From the NCBI RefSeq assembly GCF_003991905.1, contig NZ_RSCL01000014.1, forward strand, positions 247,657-311,656: a stretch of 64,000 nt of DNA, read 5' to 3'. This document shows positions 8,896-18,276 of this stretch, piece by piece (position 1 is the first letter of the stretch; every line of letters begins with the position of its first letter). A model generated the notes under the pieces. It did not search any database, was not told the DNA's origin, and worked only from the letters and a program-made list of their open reading frames with translations. Made by a program: the position numbers and the translations under genes. This stretch comes from Dulcicalothrix desertica PCC 7102 (GTDB taxonomy: Bacteria > Cyanobacteriota > Cyanobacteriia > Cyanobacteriales > Nostocaceae).

Positions 8896-10788
8896 TTATG
8901 CTCGTGCCATCGCTACAACAGCACGCACAGCAGCTTCAGCGTTAACAAAACCGTGACCGTAATATTGGTCATAACCTGCGGCGCCTAAATCAACAGCAGT
9001 TTGTGCAAGAATTTCTTTAACTTGTGCAGCAGTAAGAGTTGGATTTAAGCTCCAAGCAAGCGAAGCTATACCCGAAACAATAGGTGTAGATGCCGAAGTA
9101 CCATTAAATTTGTCTTTATAGCCAAAGCTAAATGCACCGTTTGAATTTTGAGTTGCGTTAGCTGCTGGATATTCTGTTAATGCCATTAAAGTTAGTGGCT
9201 TTTTACCAGCTAAGAAAGTTGTATTATCAACATAACTACTACGCCACCATTCTGGGTAAGGAGATTGTGGCTGCCCAGTTGCTGTCAGTTCGGGATTGTT
9301 TTGACTATAATCAACCCTAGTTCCAGGTGTTTTTGCATAGCCATAGTCATCTACAGTACCCCACGATGAACCAACAGTAATAAAGTTGGGATTTGTTTCA
9401 GCCAAGGCGCCAAGGGATGAGATAGTACCGCTATTACCAACTGCCGCAACAAACAAAACTTTATTTGAGTTTTGAGCAACTAAATTTCTAAACGCTGGGC
9501 TATCTCCACCCGATAAACTCAAGTTAACAATTAGGTTCTGACCGTTTAAGGTTGCTTGGTCGATGAGTAATTGCGTGGCAGTTGCCAAATCTTTGTCATC
9601 GGCATTTCCACCTAACACGTCGATATGTTTGACTCTTGAAGCCCAATTTATTCCTGCTATGCCTATACCGTTATTTGTGGCGCCTGCAATTACACTTTGT
9701 ACTTTAGTACCGTGGAAATCAGTACCTGACTCATCTATGTAGTTAGTACCTGAAAAAATTGTGCTTCTCAAATCTGGATGAATATTACCACTGGCATCTA
9801 CACCCAACCCTGAATCCTCAATTCCAATTAGTACACTGTCATTGCCAGTCGTAAACCGCCAAGCATTAGGAATTCCGCTTGTGAACAAGTTGACTTGCTC
9901 GTTGAACTTTGGGTCATTAGTTATAATAGTTCCCTTAAAGCCAGCAGCAGCACCAGGAACTACAGAAGCCAAGTCAAAGGTTTGGTCGCTAAATTCAAGT
10001 TGTTCGATACCCTCAAACAATATTTGATAACCTGTGTAGGCGCCAGCATTAATTGTAATCAAATCAAAAACACGATTACCATTACCAGGATTTCCAACTA
10101 CACCACCTGCTGTTGAAGTTGCCCAGTTATAACTAACTTGCCCCGAACTAATGCCAGCAGTTTTAAAATCGAGTGTGTCGCGCTTACCCAATCCAAAGTC
10201 AATATTACCGTTTCCAGACACGTATGTAATTTGACTGCTTCCGTTATAAGTAAAAGTCTCTGCACTCAATTTTCCTACTTTCCAAGAAGTAGTAGGAGTT
10301 GCAGGCGCCACACTTTGTGGAGTTATCTGTACATTTGCACTATTATCAGTGGTATTTACACTACTTGATAAAGCAACATCACTTATCTGAGATGATATTG
10401 GTGGTAAAGCATCACTCTCAGGAGTTGCTGACACTGACAAGTTGTAAAAGCTGTCGGCATCACCGTTACTATAAACTCGAATGAAATAGGTGCCAGTATC
10501 AAGGTTTGCATCAATAAACTCTCTTCGACGGGCAGGTGAACGTGAAAAAGCAATTACTTCGCTTGATTCTACCAACCCATTATTATTGCTGTCTTTTATT
10601 AGTTCAACATCTAAGTCACCCCGAAAGCGATTGAGCGATAAGTAAAAACTACTACGTCCCTGTAACCCAAATTTGTAGAAATCGCTTGATTGCGATGAAT
10701 TAATTGTATCAGTGAATACTTGTACATTGCTAGAAACTTTAATATCTAGTGCTGTACTTAACAAAGTACCGGGAACGTCAGCAGGCAT
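8896..10788 (-). CDS. Subtilisin-like serine protease (S8) with N-terminal PPC-like domain
   Basis: The 630-residue protein begins with a PPC-like domain (about 15-125: SDFYKFGLQGRSSFYLSLN, then DTGTYFIRVYSNGDADSFYN) that resembles the one in the calpain gene. A middle region (about 170-270) has NGNIDFGLGKRDTLDF and FEGIEQLEFSD, like a degenerate calcium-binding beta-roll. The peptidase domain carries Asp in GIEDSGLG (about 325), His in DFHGTKVQS (about 357) and Ser in GTSASTPIVSGIASLAW (about 561). No Sec signal is present. The calcium-related region and the neighbouring exporter parts fit a type I secreted protease, but no C-terminal nonapeptide RTX repeats are visible. The divergent gene at 11046 is unrelated. 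Confidence 0.9.
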   Translation of the reverse strand: MPADVPGTLLSTALDIKVSSNVQVFTDTINSSQSSDFYKFGLQGRSSFYLSLNRFRGDLDVELIKDSNNNGLVESSEVIAFSRSPARRREFIDANLDTGTYFIRVYSNGDADSFYNLSVSATPESDALPPISSQISDVALSSSVNTTDNSANVQITPQSVAPATPTTSWKVGKLSAETFTYNGSSQITYVSGNGNIDFGLGKRDTLDFKTAGISSGQVSYNWATSTAGGVVGNPGNGNRVFDLITINAGAYTGYQILFEGIEQLEFSDQTFDLASVVPGAAAGFKGTIITNDPKFNEQVNLFTSGIPNAWRFTTGNDSVLIGIEDSGLGVDASGNIHPDLRSTIFSGTNYIDESGTDFHGTKVQSVIAGATNNGIGIAGINWASRVKHIDVLGGNADDKDLATATQLLIDQATLNGQNLIVNLSLSGGDSPAFRNLVAQNSNKVLFVAAVGNSGTISSLGALAETNPNFITVGSSWGTVDDYGYAKTPGTRVDYSQNNPELTATGQPQSPYPEWWRSSYVDNTTFLAGKKPLTLMALTEYPAANATQNSNGAFSFGYKDKFNGTSASTPIVSGIASLAWSLNPTLTAAQVKEILAQTAVDLGAAGYDQYYGHGFVNAEAAVRAVVAMARA

Positions 10789-11045
10789 ATGTTAGTTTAT
10801 TTTCAGGAGAGATACAAATACTATCAAAATCGATATTCGCTTGCTTTGGCGGCAAAAAAAATTAATAGTGATTAAATTTACAAAAAAAACATCATATTTT
10901 TACTGAGCCTTCACGTATAGTTTAAATCCAGCATTTTAAATTTTGTCGGTTAAACAACATTCTAAGTGATATTACTTAGAAAAAAAAATATCTATAAATG
11001 GGCTTTCTTCATTAAAATTTTAATATTCCGAACTCAACGAATCAA

Positions 11046-11834
11046 ATGCTATCTTTAATTAATGATTTCAATCCTTGGGTTATAGCGATCGGACTCAATA
11101 CAGCTTTACTCGCTGTCGCATGGCTTTTGCCAAAAAAACTGCTGACTGTTGCTGGATACCTTAACGCTTGGTTACTGGGTGTCTTAATTTGGGGAACTCT
11201 TGGTTTCTCAGGTTATATAGTAGTAATGTTCTATTTCTTAGTTGGTTCTTTTGTTACAAAAGTTGGTTATTCGCAGAAGGAAGCGGAGGGTATCGCAGAA
11301 AAACGTTCGGGGGCAAGAGGTCCAGAAAACGTTTGGGGTTCAGCATTAACTGCTACATTATGCGCGCTTGGCGCCGTATTCACATTAAATTCACTTTCAT
11401 TAAATTCACAATTCGATAATCTTCACTCGCTGTTTGTGTTAGGTTACGTCGCGAGTTTCAGCACTAAGCTTTCGGACACCTGTGCTAGCGAAATAGGTAA
11501 AGCATATGGGCAGCGAACATTTCTAATTACAACGCTACAACCTGTAGCACGGGGAACAGAAGGCGCCGTTAGTTTAGAAGGTACTGTTGCTGGAGCAGTT
11601 GCTTCTTTGGCACAAGCGTTAATAGGGCTAGCTGTTGGATTGATTAATGGTTTTGATGTATTGTGGTGTGTTCTCGCTGCCTTTATTGCCACTAATATTG
11701 AAAGTGTAATTGGGGCAACACTGCAATCGAGGTACACATGGCTGACAAATGAATTGGTAAATATTTTAAATACATTGATAGGCGCCGCCGTCGCAATGCT
11801 GTTGTCGGTGTTGTGGCTCTATTTCACACGCTAG
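11046..11834 (+). CDS. DUF92 membrane protein, candidate phytyl-phosphate kinase
   Basis: The 262-residue protein has about six hydrophobic segments and the family signature KRSGARGPENVWGSAL near residue 85. A second conserved patch, SDTCASEIGKAYG, lies near 145. Plant VTE6 belongs to DUF92 and phosphorylates phytyl phosphate to phytyl diphosphate for tocopherol synthesis from chlorophyll-derived phytol; the cyanobacterial relative is taken to do the same. That function comes from the family, not from context here. The gene stands alone between protease and isomerase genes on its own strand. ATG at 11046 begins a plausible first membrane helix. Confidence 0.8.
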   Translation: MLSLINDFNPWVIAIGLNTALLAVAWLLPKKLLTVAGYLNAWLLGVLIWGTLGFSGYIVVMFYFLVGSFVTKVGYSQKEAEGIAEKRSGARGPENVWGSALTATLCALGAVFTLNSLSLNSQFDNLHSLFVLGYVASFSTKLSDTCASEIGKAYGQRTFLITTLQPVARGTEGAVSLEGTVAGAVASLAQALIGLAVGLINGFDVLWCVLAAFIATNIESVIGATLQSRYTWLTNELVNILNTLIGAAVAMLLSVLWLYFTR

Positions 11835-12126
11835 TATACAGTTCATAAGTACTATATCATAAAAATCAAGTTAATTTTTTTGCAATTTCTTGACTAATAT
11901 TACGATGTAGATATTACTTACACAGCCAGCAGTTGGCTTGACTTAAAGCAAGCGTACAGTTGCTGATTTCGGCGATTCTTGCTTACGATTAAAGTGCGCT
12001 GTTTTTATAACAGAGCATTTAAAGTATAGAACGGGCTAAGGTTGTAGCTTCACGCGCTTCCATTAACTCCTATTTTTGCTCAAAAACAATAGTATAATTT
12101 TTGGACGTATAAATTAATACGTATTT

Positions 12127-12891
12127 ATGTCAATGGAATCTCTTTCATTTATAACCGTCGATGAACAATCAATTTCTGTGGCACAGGCAGTGAAATACCT
12201 GCAAGCGTCAGGGAAATTGGGGCAGTTCATAGGTGATATTCTTCGTCAATACGTGATTGACGAGGAAATTGCCACCCGCGCTGATGTTGTTATCAGTCCA
12301 GCATTAACAGAGCAAGCGATAATCGATTTTCGTTTAAAAAACCAGCTTACAGACTCGCAGCGTTTCAACGACTGGTTGAAAAGTAACGGTACTAATTACG
12401 AGACTTTTCACTCGTCAGTTGCATCTAGCTTTAAATTAGAGAAACTTAAAGCCGCAATTTCCGACCCCAAACTTCAAGAATATTTTATTGAACGTAAGAT
12501 TTTTCTCGATAGAGTAGTGTTATCCCGAATTATCGTTGAGAATCACGAACTCGCGGAGGAACTGCACGCGCAAGTTGAAGAAGGCGCCAGTTTTGAGCAA
12601 ATTGCGCGTGAATATTCCCTCGCAGATGACAAGGTTGTAAACGGCATGATGGGACCAGTAAGCCGGGGAACGTTACCGGATATACTAAGAGCGGCAGTCG
12701 ATGTAGCTTCTACAGGTACAGTAATTGGACCTTTGGAATTAGAAGGGCGTTTTGGGTTGTTCCGTGTGGAACAATTCTTAACAGCATCCTTAGATGATAC
12801 TCAACTAAAGCAGACACTACAAAACGAGTTGTTTGAGAAATGGCTAGCAGAGAAAATTCAAAAGCTTACAGTCAGACTGCAAGTGGGCTAA
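12127..12891 (+). CDS. Parvulin/SurA-type peptidyl-prolyl isomerase, leaderless
   Basis: The 254-residue protein has an N-terminal helical region like the SurA N-domain (about 15-110). A parvulin-like rotamase core follows (about 125-225: VVLSRIIVENHELAEELHAQ, GASFEQIAREYSLADDK, GPVSRGTLPDIL, GPLELEGRFGLFRVEQ). There is no signal peptide, so it is probably cytoplasmic. It overlaps the exporter gene by 52 bases in another frame, which points to translational coupling and a role in holding or folding an exporter substrate. That role is inference. In my general knowledge such leaderless isomerases often neighbour type I exporter genes in cyanobacteria. Confidence 0.85.
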   Translation: MSMESLSFITVDEQSISVAQAVKYLQASGKLGQFIGDILRQYVIDEEIATRADVVISPALTEQAIIDFRLKNQLTDSQRFNDWLKSNGTNYETFHSSVASSFKLEKLKAAISDPKLQEYFIERKIFLDRVVLSRIIVENHELAEELHAQVEEGASFEQIAREYSLADDKVVNGMMGPVSRGTLPDILRAAVDVASTGTVIGPLELEGRFGLFRVEQFLTASLDDTQLKQTLQNELFEKWLAEKIQKLTVRLQVG

Positions 12892-15614
12892 GTACCACGG
12901 ATAAAGACTTGCACTCCGAAGTGCTAGCATCTTTACCTTGGCAGGAAGCACCGTTTTGCTGGTTAACACCTGATAATAAAAGCGTATTAAAAAATACTGC
13001 TGAAGTATCACGCTATGGGTTAGGTGAAAAAATTTGGTCTAGAACGAACCCTGGCTTACATTATTTTATTGTTGCAGGTAAAGTTAGGCTGCGCGAGGAA
13101 GAAACAAGCAAACCACTGGCAACAATGGAAGCTGGTGATTGGTTTGGGGACTTATTACTGTGTGCGGTTGACTGTAAAGCTGTAGCTGCTAGCAAAGAAG
13201 TAATAGTAGTTTGCTGGGGTGTTGAAGTTTGGCAAAAGTTATCCAACCCAGAAATTAATGCTTTTTGGGAAGGTTCAACATCTGATTCAATATCAGAAGA
13301 GAGTAATGGTAATGGTAGCATCACTACTTACTCACCACCTCGCCAAGATGAAAATAGATTTGAGCAAGTTGAATATAACCCGCAACAGTCATTAGATACA
13401 CAGCGAGAAGATTCTGTACCGCAAACCCGAACACAACAGTCTCAATTTCAGCGCGAACTGCTTGCAACTGCATCATCTCACTCATCGTCTGGTTACCCAT
13501 TTGTGGCAAGTCACAATACAGGAGCAGCATGTTTGACGATGGCAGCTATTCAGCTAAAGAACCCGGTGCAGCTTGAATGGGTGCAGCGTCAACTTCGAGG
13601 ACAAAAACCGAAAAATTTGGTTGAAGCGGCAGAAAAACTAGGGTTTATTTTACGACGAGTACAGGTAACTTGGGCAGACCTGAGACAATTATCTTTCCCT
13701 GCTTTAATGCGTTTGAACACAGGTCAAACAAAAGAAGGCGCCTGGGTTGTTGCTTATGCAATGAAGGGAGATAGACTCATTGTTGCTAACCCTCTTAATC
13801 AAGAGGGTAAAACTGAAAGTTTACCGCAACAAATGGTCGTCGAAGCTTGGGATGGTAATCTTTGGCAAACTGAAGTAGTTAACAAGCAAGAGAAATTTAA
13901 CCTCAGTTGGTTTTTGCCAGCAGTAATGCGGTACCGAGGTTTATTAACTGAGGTATTGTTAGCTTCTTTTACATTACAGTTACTTGGACTTACGACACCT
14001 TTAATTACCCAAGTCGTTATTGACAAGGTAATGGTGCAAGAGAGTCTACCGACTCTTGATGTTATGGCAATCGCTTTATTGTCTGTAGCATTATTTGAAG
14101 CATTACTCGGTGTACTTCGTTTATTTATCTTTACTCATACTGCACGGCGCCTTGATTTAAGTTTATCAGCCCAATTATTCCGGCATTTAATGCGGCTACC
14201 TTTAGCGTATTTTGAATCACGTCGGGTTGGGGATACAGTCGCACGGGTACAGGAACTCGAACAAATACGTCAATTCTTAACAGGAACAGCATTAACTGTT
14301 GTACTAGACAGTATATTTGCCGTCGTATATTTGGCGTTAATGTTCTACTACAGCATTCCTTTAACCTTTGCTGGGTTAGCAGTACTACCATTATTCGCCA
14401 CACTGACACTAGTTGCAACACCAATATTACGTAACTGGCTGAACGAAACCTTTAACCGTAGTGCAGACAGCCAATCATTCTTAGTAGAAACCGTTACAGG
14501 TATACACTCAGTCAAAGCCCATGCTGCAGAACCAGTAGCACGCGACCGTTGGGAAGGATTATTTGCTCGCTTTATTCGTACAGGTTTTAAAGCTTCTACT
14601 ACACAAAATATTAGTAGCAATATTGGTGACTTTTTAACAAACTTGTCAAGCTTGCTAATATTATGGTTCGGCGCCAAGTTAGTAATTGAGCAAAAACTAA
14701 CAATTGGTCAGTTAGTAGCGTTTCAGATGCTTTCGGGACGTGTAACCGGGCCCTTACTGCGTTTAGTGCAACTGTGGCAAAACCTGCAGCAAGTATTACT
14801 ATCTGTAGACAGAATAGGTGATATCTTGAACGTGGCGCCAGAAGCGGAACCAGGAACTGGCTTAGTATTACCCCCACTCAAAGGTGAAGTATCATTCGAG
14901 CAAGTATTTTTCCGCTACAAAGAAGGTACCGAACCTGTGTTACGTGGAATATCCTTCAACGTAGAACCAGGACAATTTATCGGTATAGTTGGTCGCAGTG
15001 GCTCTGGAAAAAGTACACTTTCCAAATTACTCCAGCGACTATATACAATCGAATCGGGTCGTATTTTAATAGATGGGTTTGATATAAAGAGTGTAGACTT
15101 AGCGTCATTGCGTCAGCAAATAGCTGTTGTTCTCCAAGAAGACTTTTTATTTAACGCTTCCATTTTGGAAAACATCACATTAGGAAACCCCGATATTTCA
15201 GCCGAACAAGTAGTGGAAGCTGCGCGTCTTGCCGTTGCACACGACTTTATCAGTCAACTACCCCACGGTTACGAAACAAATGCAGGTGAGCGAGGAACTG
15301 CATTGTCGGGAGGTCAACGTCAGCGTATTGCCCTAGCAAGATTATTTTTATCAAAGGCGCCGATATTAATACTAGACGAAGCAACAAGCGCACTCGATGC
15401 CGAAACCGAACAACAAGTACTGCAAAACCTGCAAAAAGTCTCACAAAACCGTACCGTCTTTATTATTGCTCACCGCTTCGCCCCACTGAAGCGCGCCGAC
15501 CAAATTTTAGTAATGGAACGCGGAGTAATAGCAGAACGCGGAACACACGAAGGACTACTACGCGACAAAGGACTATATTGGTCACTTTATCAACGTCAGC
15601 AAGCTAACGTCTAA
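12840..15614 (+). CDS. HlyB-like ABC exporter with cNMP-type domain and inactive C39-like domain
   Basis: The 924-residue protein has four parts: a cyclic-nucleotide-binding-like domain (about 40-145: GLHYFIVAGKVRLREE, EAGDWFGDLLL), a C39-like domain (about 215-345), a six-helix exporter domain (about 360-640), and an ATPase with Walker A GRSGSGKST (about 718), signature LSGGQRQR, Walker B ILILDEATSALD and H-loop IIAHR. In the C39-like part the nucleophile position reads NTGAACL rather than DCGAAC, and the usual GHFVV is GAWVV, so both Cys and His are missing. It should therefore bind, not cleave, its cargo, as HlyB does. The start lies within the isomerase gene; later starts are possible. 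Confidence 0.92.
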   Translation: MASRENSKAYSQTASGLSTTDKDLHSEVLASLPWQEAPFCWLTPDNKSVLKNTAEVSRYGLGEKIWSRTNPGLHYFIVAGKVRLREEETSKPLATMEAGDWFGDLLLCAVDCKAVAASKEVIVVCWGVEVWQKLSNPEINAFWEGSTSDSISEESNGNGSITTYSPPRQDENRFEQVEYNPQQSLDTQREDSVPQTRTQQSQFQRELLATASSHSSSGYPFVASHNTGAACLTMAAIQLKNPVQLEWVQRQLRGQKPKNLVEAAEKLGFILRRVQVTWADLRQLSFPALMRLNTGQTKEGAWVVAYAMKGDRLIVANPLNQEGKTESLPQQMVVEAWDGNLWQTEVVNKQEKFNLSWFLPAVMRYRGLLTEVLLASFTLQLLGLTTPLITQVVIDKVMVQESLPTLDVMAIALLSVALFEALLGVLRLFIFTHTARRLDLSLSAQLFRHLMRLPLAYFESRRVGDTVARVQELEQIRQFLTGTALTVVLDSIFAVVYLALMFYYSIPLTFAGLAVLPLFATLTLVATPILRNWLNETFNRSADSQSFLVETVTGIHSVKAHAAEPVARDRWEGLFARFIRTGFKASTTQNISSNIGDFLTNLSSLLILWFGAKLVIEQKLTIGQLVAFQMLSGRVTGPLLRLVQLWQNLQQVLLSVDRIGDILNVAPEAEPGTGLVLPPLKGEVSFEQVFFRYKEGTEPVLRGISFNVEPGQFIGIVGRSGSGKSTLSKLLQRLYTIESGRILIDGFDIKSVDLASLRQQIAVVLQEDFLFNASILENITLGNPDISAEQVVEAARLAVAHDFISQLPHGYETNAGERGTALSGGQRQRIALARLFLSKAPILILDEATSALDAETEQQVLQNLQKVSQNRTVFIIAHRFAPLKRADQILVMERGVIAERGTHEGLLRDKGLYWSLYQRQQANV

Positions 15615-15717
15615 GAGTGGAAAGTGCTGAGTGCGCTCGTGCTGAGTGGGTTTGTAGCATGGGCGTCCCGCCTGTGTTATGTGCATTTGTACTGTTAGCA
15701 CAGAGAGGAGTTGATTA

Positions 15718-15833
15718 GCAACGGATGAGAGCGGATGTAACGGATGATTTATTTGATATAAACAAAATTTGATTTTGCGGCGCCTTTCTTAAACGAATCA
15801 ACTATCCATTACATCCGTTCCAACATCCGTTGC
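15718..15833. repeat. Inverted cluster of CGGATG/CATCCG units
   Basis: GCAACGGATG at 15718-15727 is answered by CATCCGTTGC at 15824-15833, with further CGGATG units inside each arm. It lies between the ends of the converging exporter and azoreductase genes. It may form a long hairpin that ends both transcripts. Confidence 0.5.
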
Positions 15834-15860
15834 ACTCCCTACCCACCAAAACTATTAAAA

Positions 15861-16478
15861 TTACCGCGTAGCAACTAATCTTTCTATTGCTTCCTTCGCC
15901 GCTATTAAAGTTTTTTCTCGTGCTTCATCACCCGATAAATTCTCAGCATGAATAAAGGTTACATCTGTAACACCTATAAATCCAAAAAATGTTCGCAGGT
16001 AAGGTTCCTGAAAATCATACTGTGCAAATGGTGTACCAGGGGCAAAACTACCTCCGCGCGCGGTAATAACAAAAGCCTTCTTATTTTTGAGCAAACCTTC
16101 AAATCCATTTTGGGTAATGGCGAAAGTTCTTCCCACCCTCGCTACTTGGTCTACATATGCTTTGAAAACAGAGGAAATACCAAAGTTATACATTGGGGCG
16201 CCGAAAACATAAATATCTGCTGCCAATAACTCATCAATAAGTTCATCAGAAATTTTCAAAGCAGCTTCTAACTCAGGAGTGCGCTGATCTTCTGGACTAA
16301 AGGCGCCTGCTATCCAAGCTTCATCAACATGAGGAACAGGGTCATGCCCAATATCTCGGTAAGTCACCGTATCACCAGGATGAGCAGCAAGCCAAGTACT
16401 AACAAACTGCTTAGTCAAACCACGAGAAATCGAACGCTCACCACGAGGACTTGTATCTACATGTAGAATATTTGCCAT
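15861..16478 (-). CDS. azoR: FMN-dependent NADH azoreductase
   Basis: The 205-residue protein matches AzoR in length and motifs: the FMN phosphate loop SPRGERSISRGLT near residues 9-21, PMYNFGISS near 95 and the isoalloxazine-binding ITARGGSF near 137. The flavodoxin-fold enzyme reduces quinones and azo dyes with NADH as a cytoplasmic dimer, probably as a quinone detoxifier. The ATG at 16478 starts the first strand (MANILHVDTSPRG). It is alone on its strand and converges with the exporter gene. Confidence 0.93.
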   Translation of the reverse strand: MANILHVDTSPRGERSISRGLTKQFVSTWLAAHPGDTVTYRDIGHDPVPHVDEAWIAGAFSPEDQRTPELEAALKISDELIDELLAADIYVFGAPMYNFGISSVFKAYVDQVARVGRTFAITQNGFEGLLKNKKAFVITARGGSFAPGTPFAQYDFQEPYLRTFFGFIGVTDVTFIHAENLSGDEAREKTLIAAKEAIERLVATR

Positions 16479-16837
16479 TGTGCAGCCTAGTTATAGTGCT
16501 ATACAATAGTACATAATGATTTTAGACACGTGTGTTTATTTCCTTCGGTAATAACAGGCAATTCTTTAGATATTTAACTAAATTATAGCGTGTAGAGCAT
16601 TTGCATTACCCTACTAAAACTAGTATAAGGGCGCCCATAAGATACAGATTTAATTAGTAAAGCTTCTTGTGGAGCAGGCATCCTTGCCTGCCCTCATGCA
16701 CTTAATTTAAATAAAAACCGTTATAATATCTACTGCTTATTCATTATAACTATCGTTATTATCTAACTCTTCCAAAAAAGTAGCGTTTTAACATGTAAAA
16801 CTGTATAAGTCAAGCTAAAGCCATTTGGGGTAGAAAC
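16479..16837. other. Intergenic region with a dispersed palindrome
   Basis: The gap between the azoreductase promoter side and the small gene at 16838 contains one copy of the dispersed palindrome family at 16666-16694 (GGCATCCTTGCCTGCC preceded by CTTGTGGAGCA). I see no gene in the rest, which is AT-rich. Confidence 0.6.
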
Positions 16838-17020
16838 CTATAGTTTCTCATCTACTTGTATCTGAGGAATTTCCTCCGCAGTCAAAGTCACTATCTTTCC
16901 ATCTTTCATAAAACTAATAGACTCACCAAGACGACGATGCCTTTCAATCGCTTGAGCAACAGCGGCTTTAACCCCAGCTTCTATTTTACGGTGTAAATTT
17001 ATCGCTTCTTCTTCAGTCAT
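16838..17020 (-). CDS. Small hypothetical protein downstream of the toxin gene
   Basis: The 60-residue product (MTEEEAINLHRKIEAGVKAA...) is predicted to be largely helical, followed by a short beta segment SFMKDGKIVTLTAEEI. It shares strand with the two genes upstream and starts 41 bases after the PIN gene stop, so it may be the third gene of that operon. It resembles small conserved cyanobacterial proteins, but I can name no family. Confidence 0.65.
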   Translation of the reverse strand: MTEEEAINLHRKIEAGVKAAVAQAIERHRRLGESISFMKDGKIVTLTAEEIPQIQVDEKL

Positions 17021-17061
17021 TTTGCACTTCTACAATTTGATTACAAACATATTTTTATATC

Positions 17062-17466
17062 TTACAACGCTTCCCAATCCTCTATATGCAACTCTTCAAT
17101 TCGGTTAAATTCACCGATGTTATGTGTAACCAAAGTTAGATCATGGGCAAGCGCTATTGAAGCAATTAGTAAGTCGTTAGCTCCTATGGGCGTACCATAA
17201 GCAGCTAATTGAGCGCGAATTCTTCCAGCGAATAAAGCCGCAATATCATCAAATGGTAATGAAACAAATACTTGAAGAAATCTTTGCTGTTGTCGCCAAG
17301 ACAAGTCAGGATTTTCACTTCGCATTGCACCATAGAATAATTCCATTTTTACAATGGAGCAAACTACTATATCTTCTAAATCAACTTCCTGTAAACGTTG
17401 ACGTAGTATTTGAGATTCACCGTTTAAGTATCTTATACATGCGTTAGTATCTAATAAGTATCTCAT
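17062..17466 (-). CDS. vapC: PIN-domain ribonuclease toxin, VapC type
   Basis: The 134-residue protein starts MRYLLDTNACIRYLNG, with the first catalytic Asp at residue 6. It then shows VCSIVKMELFYGA (conserved Glu near 42), GANDLLIASIAL (Asp near 98) and a C-terminal THNIGEFNRI. These are the acidic residues that bind metal in PIN nucleases. VapC toxins cut tRNA or rRNA and are held off by the partner antitoxin. The antitoxin-like gene ends five bases upstream, the normal antitoxin-first order. The exact RNA target is unknown. Confidence 0.92.
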   Translation of the reverse strand: MRYLLDTNACIRYLNGESQILRQRLQEVDLEDIVVCSIVKMELFYGAMRSENPDLSWRQQQRFLQVFVSLPFDDIAALFAGRIRAQLAAYGTPIGANDLLIASIALAHDLTLVTHNIGEFNRIEELHIEDWEAL

Positions 17467-17471
17467 AATAA

Positions 17472-17717
17472 TTACTCGACATCTTCAATAATTCCCTCAG
17501 AATCAATTACAATAGGGTCATCTTTACAAATGCCATAAGTTTCTTCAAAGAATCCAGGCGCCCAGCCTTTTGCTTTTTTACCAACGTTTTGGCTAATTGG
17601 CGTTATAAGTTGGAACGTAACAGTTACTTCTAACTCAACATTAGATAGTCCAATAGGAACATCTAGATGTAAAATACCATCTTCTCCAACGTGATAATGT
17701 TTTGTTACAGTGTTCAT
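17472..17717 (-). CDS. Probable antitoxin partner of the VapC gene
   Basis: The 81-residue protein has a beta-rich N-terminal half (KHYHVGEDGILHLDVPIGLSNVELEVTVTFQ) and an acidic tail containing KGWAPGFFEETYG and ending SEGIIEDVE. The GWAPGFFEETYG tail is seen in cyanobacterial antitoxins beside PIN toxins, where it probably wraps the toxin. The gene precedes the toxin by five bases. Upstream sequence should carry the operon promoter, but I see no clear operator. Confidence 0.8.
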   Translation of the reverse strand: MNTVTKHYHVGEDGILHLDVPIGLSNVELEVTVTFQLITPISQNVGKKAKGWAPGFFEETYGICKDDPIVIDSEGIIEDVE

Positions 17718-17790
17718 ATTCTTATGAATGCTTAAAGATGACTATATTATAACCTATACATTATTATTGCTTATAGCCTTTTATTTTTAT

Positions 17791-18276
17791 CTAAGATAGG
17801 GGTTGAAGAATAATCAAATGGTGACGCGCGCGCGATGCTCCTACATAAAGTAATTGCTGATGGTTTGGAGTTTGAGACTCGGTTTCAACTAAAATAACCA
17901 CTTTGCTTTCAAGTCCTTTGAAGTGATAAATTGTATTACATAGAATTTCTTTTCTGCTGATATCAGGTTCTGCTTTAATACGAAATTGCCCTACCATCTG
18001 GTTTTGAAGTGCTTGTTTGCGTGTAGTTGTCAGGATTACAATATCTTTAGTTGCAAAACCTTCATTAATTACTAGATGGTGAAGCACTTGCCCAAGTATT
18101 TTTTTCAATTGAGCATCACCATTATAGTTATGAAACTCTACATCCTGCCCCAATGGACAAAAAGACGCTGTTGAATGTGGTTCTGGGTGAAACTTTAAAA
18201 CATATTCATGTATTTTTTGAGTGTTGCGGCAATTTTTATTTAAACAAAAAGGAGCTTCTTCTAAAGGTGATTTCCA
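17791..18276 (-). pseudogene. C-terminal remnant of a UvrD-like helicase
   Basis: Only the end of a superfamily 1 helicase survives. The frame reads through PFCLNKNCRNTQKIHEYV (18200-18252), the motif around the conserved NxRNT of UvrD-like enzymes. It ends with YHFKGLESKVVILVE and LLYVGASRARHHLIIL, the C-terminal motifs V and VI. Above 18276 the similarity stops and the sequence becomes the antisense of the McrC-like gene. A TTG at 18153 could start a 120-residue fragment, but it would lack every ATP-binding motif. A deletion joining this gene to the next is the simplest explanation. Confidence 0.85.

Noticed and set aside
12840..15614. Bacteriocin (leader-cleaving) exporter
   Set aside because: The catalytic Cys and His of the C39 peptidase are absent, and no double-glycine leader peptide gene was seen nearby.
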